A stretch of DNA of 7,492 nt, taken from assembly GCA_023427545.1 (NCBI GenBank), contig JAEZBF010000218.1:1-7492 (forward strand), given 5' to 3'. Within the stretch, counting starts at the first letter, position 1. Every line of letters begins with the position of its first letter. Below, in pieces: positions 4,969 through 7,492 of the stretch. A program made the translations under genes and the position numbers. The notes under the pieces are model-generated. The model was not told the DNA's origin. It saw nothing but the letters and a program-made list of their open reading frames with translations, and searched no databases. The DNA comes from Pseudomonadota bacterium (GTDB taxonomy: Bacteria > Pseudomonadota > Alphaproteobacteria > Rhizobiales > Devosiaceae).

Positions 4969-6159
4969 ATGGCTGAAGCCGACGTTCGCAACTTCACGAT
5001 CAACTTCGGACCGCAGCATCCGGCCGCGCACGGTGTGCTGCGCCTCGTGCTCGAGCTGGACGGAGAAATCGTCGAACGCGTCGATCCGCACATCGGGCTG
5101 CTGCATCGCGGCACCGAGAAGCTGATCGAGGCCAAGACCTACCTGCAGGCGGTGCCCTATTTCGACCGGCTCGACTACGTCGCCCCCATGAACCAGGAAC
5201 ACGCCTACGCGCTGGCCGTCGAAAAGCTCCTCGGCATCGATGTGCCGCGCCGCGCCAGGATCATCCGCGTCCTCTATTCCGAGATCGGGCGGCTGCTCAG
5301 CCACCTGCTCAACGTCACGACGCAGGCGATGGACGTCGGTGCGCTGACGCCCCCGCTCTGGGGCTTCGAAGAGCGCGAAAAGCTCATGGTCTTTTACGAG
5401 CGTGTCTCCGGCAGCCGGATGCACGCCGCGTACTTCCGGCCAGGCGGGGTCCACCAGGACATGCCGCAGGACCTGATCGACGACATCGGCGCCTTCTGCG
5501 AGACCTTCCCACAGGTGGTGAGCGATCTCGACCAGCTGATCACCGAAAACCGCATCTTCAAGCAGCGCAACGTCGATATCGGCGTGGTCTCGCTGGAGGA
5601 CGCATGGGCCTGGGGCTTCTCCGGCGTGATGGTGCGCGGCTCGGGCGCCGCCTGGGACCTGCGCAAGGCTCAGCCCTACGAGATCTACGACGAGCTCGAT
5701 TTCGACATCCCCATCGGCAAGAACGGCGACTGCTACGACCGCTACCTCATCCGCATGGAAGAGATGCGCCAGTCGACGCACATCATGAAGCAGTGCATCG
5801 GGCTGCTGAACGCGCCCGAAGGCAAGGGCCCAATCGTCACCACCGACGGCAAGGTCGCGCCGCCCAAGCGGGGCGAGATGAAGCGCTCGATGGAGTCGCT
5901 GATCCACCACTTCAAGCTTTACACCGAGGGCTACAAGGTGCCCGCCGGCGAGGTCTATGCCTGCGTCGAGGCGCCCAAGGGCGAATTCGGCGTCTATCTC
6001 GTCTCGGACGGCAGCAACAAGCCCTACCGCTGTAAGATCAGGGCGCCCGGCTTCGCGCATCTTTCCGCAATGGACATGATGACCCGCGGCCACATGCTCG
6101 CGGACGTCTCGGCCATCCTCGGCTCGCTCGACATCGTTTTCGGGGAGGTCGACCGGTGA
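4969..6159 (+). CDS. nuoD: NADH-quinone oxidoreductase subunit D
   Basis: NuoD (396 residues, standard length) is the 49-kDa subunit that forms the quinone-binding pocket together with NuoB. The N-terminal signature GPQHPAAHGVLRLVLELDGE (14-33) and the following HIGLLHRGTEKLIE (41-54) are intact. H21 and Y70 correspond in spacing (49 residues) to the quinone head-group ligands His38 and Tyr87 of Thermus Nqo4. It ends in the invariant DIVFGEVDR. The ATG at 4969 has GGAG seven bases upstream. Its stop overlaps the nuoE GTG by four bases (GTGA), so these two are coupled. Despite the inserted gene upstream, NuoD shows no truncation. Confidence 0.98.
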   Translation: MAEADVRNFTINFGPQHPAAHGVLRLVLELDGEIVERVDPHIGLLHRGTEKLIEAKTYLQAVPYFDRLDYVAPMNQEHAYALAVEKLLGIDVPRRARIIRVLYSEIGRLLSHLLNVTTQAMDVGALTPPLWGFEEREKLMVFYERVSGSRMHAAYFRPGGVHQDMPQDLIDDIGAFCETFPQVVSDLDQLITENRIFKQRNVDIGVVSLEDAWAWGFSGVMVRGSGAAWDLRKAQPYEIYDELDFDIPIGKNGDCYDRYLIRMEEMRQSTHIMKQCIGLLNAPEGKGPIVTTDGKVAPPKRGEMKRSMESLIHHFKLYTEGYKVPAGEVYACVEAPKGEFGVYLVSDGSNKPYRCKIRAPGFAHLSAMDMMTRGHMLADVSAILGSLDIVFGEVDR

Positions 6160-7277
6160 CCGTTCGCCGCCTCGCCGACGAAGCCATCCAGCCGCCCGCC
6201 TTCGCGTTCTCGCCGGAGAACCAGCGTTGGGCCGAGGCGACGATGGCGAAGTACCCGGCCGGCCGCCAGCAGTCGGCGGTGATCCCGCTGCTGTGGCGGG
6301 CGCAGGAGCAGGAAGGCTGGGTCACCCGGCCGGCGATCGAGACGATCGGCCAGATGCTCGGCATGCCCTACATTCGCGTGCTCGAAGTCGCGACCTTCTA
6401 CACGCAGTTCCTGCTCAAGCCGATGGGCACCCGCGCCCACATCCAGATCTGCGGCACCACGCCCTGCATGCTGCGCGGCGCGGAGCAGCTGATCGACCAT
6501 TGCCGGCACCACATCAGCCACGACCCGCTGACGCCCAACGCCGAGGGCACGATGAGCTGGGAAGAGGTCGAGTGCCTGGGCGCCTGCGTGAACGCGCCGA
6601 TGGTGATGATCGGCAAGGACACCTACGAGGATCTCAGCCTCGAGCGGTTCGAGGAGATCGTCGAGGCCTTCGCCTCCGGCCGTGGCGACATGGTCAAGCC
6701 CGGTCCGCAGATCGAGCGCCAGTTCTCGGCCGCGCCCGGCGGGCAGACCACGCTCACCGAGACCCCGACCGCTCAGCGCACGCGCATCGAAACGCCGCCG
6801 CCCGCACCGCCTCCGCCGCCCGCTGCACCGTCCGCTCCGGCTCCGGCGGCAGCGGCTCCCGCAGCAGACCAGCAGCCCAACAAGCCGGGCCGCGCCGGCG
6901 GCGAAGTCCCCGAAGAAGCGGCGCCCGCGCTCAAGGAACCCGGCAACGCGCCCAAGGTGTCTCAGGGCAAGGCTGATGCCGAGCGCGGCAAGTTCAACGC
7001 CGACCACAACGCAAACGGCAAGCCCAACGAGGCCATGCGCGAAGGCGCGACCGGCGCCGAATCCGCCGCGCCCAAGGCCGACGGTGGCAAGGCGCCGGGC
7101 AAGGCGACGCGACCCCCGGCCGGCGAGGGCGCCGGCTCGGCCGGAACCGCCCCCCTCCCGCCAGGCGAGCCGAAAGGCGTGCAGACCCGCAAGAAAGGCA
7201 GCACCATCAACCCCGTCGCCGAACGTGGTGGCCACGAGCTCGGCGGCAACGACACCGTCAAGAAGGATGGCAAGTGA
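6156..7277 (+). CDS. nuoE: NADH-quinone oxidoreductase subunit E with long C-terminal extension
   Basis: NuoE (373 residues) is the 24-kDa subunit carrying the 2Fe-2S cluster N1a in the NADH-oxidising module. The thioredoxin-like domain occupies about residues 15-178. The cluster ligands are C99 and C104 in CGTTPC and C140 and C144 in ECLGAC. The start is GTG at 6156, with an excellent GGGGAGG (6142-6148) seven bases before it. After about residue 185 comes an extension of roughly 190 residues: a Pro/Ala-rich linker (212-240, with APPPPPAAPSAPAP) and then a polar, low-complexity tail rich in Gly, Lys, Glu and Ala with no recognisable fold. Bacterial NuoE is often about 160-180 residues; longer tails occur in alphaproteobacteria, but this one doubles the protein. 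The tail's base composition matches the gene and the frame is uninterrupted, so it is not a frameshift artefact. Confidence 0.95.
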   Translation: MTVRRLADEAIQPPAFAFSPENQRWAEATMAKYPAGRQQSAVIPLLWRAQEQEGWVTRPAIETIGQMLGMPYIRVLEVATFYTQFLLKPMGTRAHIQICGTTPCMLRGAEQLIDHCRHHISHDPLTPNAEGTMSWEEVECLGACVNAPMVMIGKDTYEDLSLERFEEIVEAFASGRGDMVKPGPQIERQFSAAPGGQTTLTETPTAQRTRIETPPPAPPPPPAAPSAPAPAAAAPAADQQPNKPGRAGGEVPEEAAPALKEPGNAPKVSQGKADAERGKFNADHNANGKPNEAMREGATGAESAAPKADGGKAPGKATRPPAGEGAGSAGTAPLPPGEPKGVQTRKKGSTINPVAERGGHELGGNDTVKKDGK

Positions 7278-7474
7278 TGGCCGAGACTCCGCAGCTGTCG
7301 CTGGGCTGGCGCAACGTCTTCATCGGCGTGGGCTGCGTGCTCGGCGCCAACATCCTGGTCGCGCTCCTCGGCATGGCCGTGCCGCTGCCCGGGCCGGAGT
7401 GGATCTGGTCGGCCATCGCCGCGTCCGTCGGCATCCTGGTCTGGTTCGCCCTCGCCGGGCGGATGAGGAAGTAG
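7277..7474 (+). CDS. Small two-helix membrane protein between nuoE and nuoF
   Basis: A 65-residue protein that I do not recognise by function. A short N-terminus (MAETPQLSLGWRN) leads to a hydrophobic helix at about 14-35 (VFIGVGCVLGANILVALLGM). A Pro-rich turn (VPLPGPEW) follows, then a second helix at about 43-60 (WSAIAASVGILVWFALAG), ending in basic RMRK. The ATG at 7277 overlaps the nuoE stop by one base (TGATG); an in-frame GTG at 7274 is an alternative start. AGAAGGA (7261-7267) can serve either one. The gene is two bases before nuoF, so it is translated with the complex I genes. It might aid assembly or be an accessory membrane component, but nothing in the sequence proves this. Confidence 0.75.
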   Translation: MAETPQLSLGWRNVFIGVGCVLGANILVALLGMAVPLPGPEWIWSAIAASVGILVWFALAGRMRK

Positions 7475-7476
7475 CC

Positions 7477-7492
7477 ATGCTCGCTGACAAGG
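7477..7492 (+). CDS. nuoF: NADH-quinone oxidoreductase subunit F, first codons only
   Basis: Only the beginning is in the window: ATG CTC GCT GAC AAG G, giving MLADK. This matches the usual start of alphaproteobacterial NuoF (MLADKDRIF), the subunit that binds FMN and NADH. GAGGAA at 7464-7469 lies seven bases upstream. Position after nuoE supports the call. The rest of the gene is outside the window. Confidence 0.8.

Noticed and set aside
4527..4976. Open frame overlapping the four-helix-bundle gene in another frame, ending in nuoD
   Set aside because: It is a shadow of the real gene. Its end, ITIHHSPFTIH-like, is just the translated heptad repeat.
4939..6093. Long open frame on the minus strand across nuoD
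   Set aside because: It is antisense to a clearly recognised NuoD and arises from GC-rich codon bias; its translation is His/Asp/Val-rich with no family features.
6024..7235. Long minus-strand open frame across nuoE
   Set aside because: It mirrors the NuoE coding sequence, with Arg/Gly-rich low-complexity translation and no start signal.

Overview
The window looks like a chromosomal segment of a GC-rich alphaproteobacterium, most likely of the Hyphomicrobiales (Devosia-like). The reasons are the nuo gene order, NuoB and NuoD sequences typical of the class, a NuoE with a long Pro/Ala-rich tail, a small membrane-protein gene between nuoE and nuoF, and an Omp25/31-like outer membrane protein. 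This placement comes from reading the proteins, not from a search.

Layout. Positions 1-1863 are on the minus strand. They hold an EamA/DMT-family permease that runs off the left edge and carries a frameshift, and upstream of it a membrane-anchored glycerophosphodiester phosphodiesterase. A 201-bp divergent intergenic region (1864-2064) follows. Next is a short secreted beta-barrel protein on the plus strand (2065-2589), closed by a strong intrinsic terminator (2636-2661). A 289-bp leader with several GC-rich hairpins (2662-2950) precedes the complex I operon.

The rest is the start of the nuo operon: nuoA, nuoB, nuoC, an extra gene, nuoD, nuoE, a small two-helix membrane protein, and the first codons of nuoF. 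NuoB, C and D form the Q-module/connecting part of NADH:quinone oxidoreductase. NuoE and NuoF form the NADH-oxidising module, and NuoA is in the membrane arm. Most junctions are overlapping or only a few bases long, as expected for a translationally coupled operon.

The exception is the nuoC-nuoD junction. A four-helix-bundle protein gene of the 23S rRNA intervening-sequence family (S23/IVP) sits there as a self-contained unit of about 440 bp. It is bracketed by inverted arrays of a 7-base repeat (TGGTGAA/TTCACCA), including a perfect 20-bp inverted repeat that could fold the whole unit into a stem in the nuo mRNA. This is the most interesting feature: it resembles an rRNA intervening sequence relocated into a protein-coding operon. 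The other notable point is the frameshift in the EamA gene, which coincides with an imperfect 22-bp tandem duplication.
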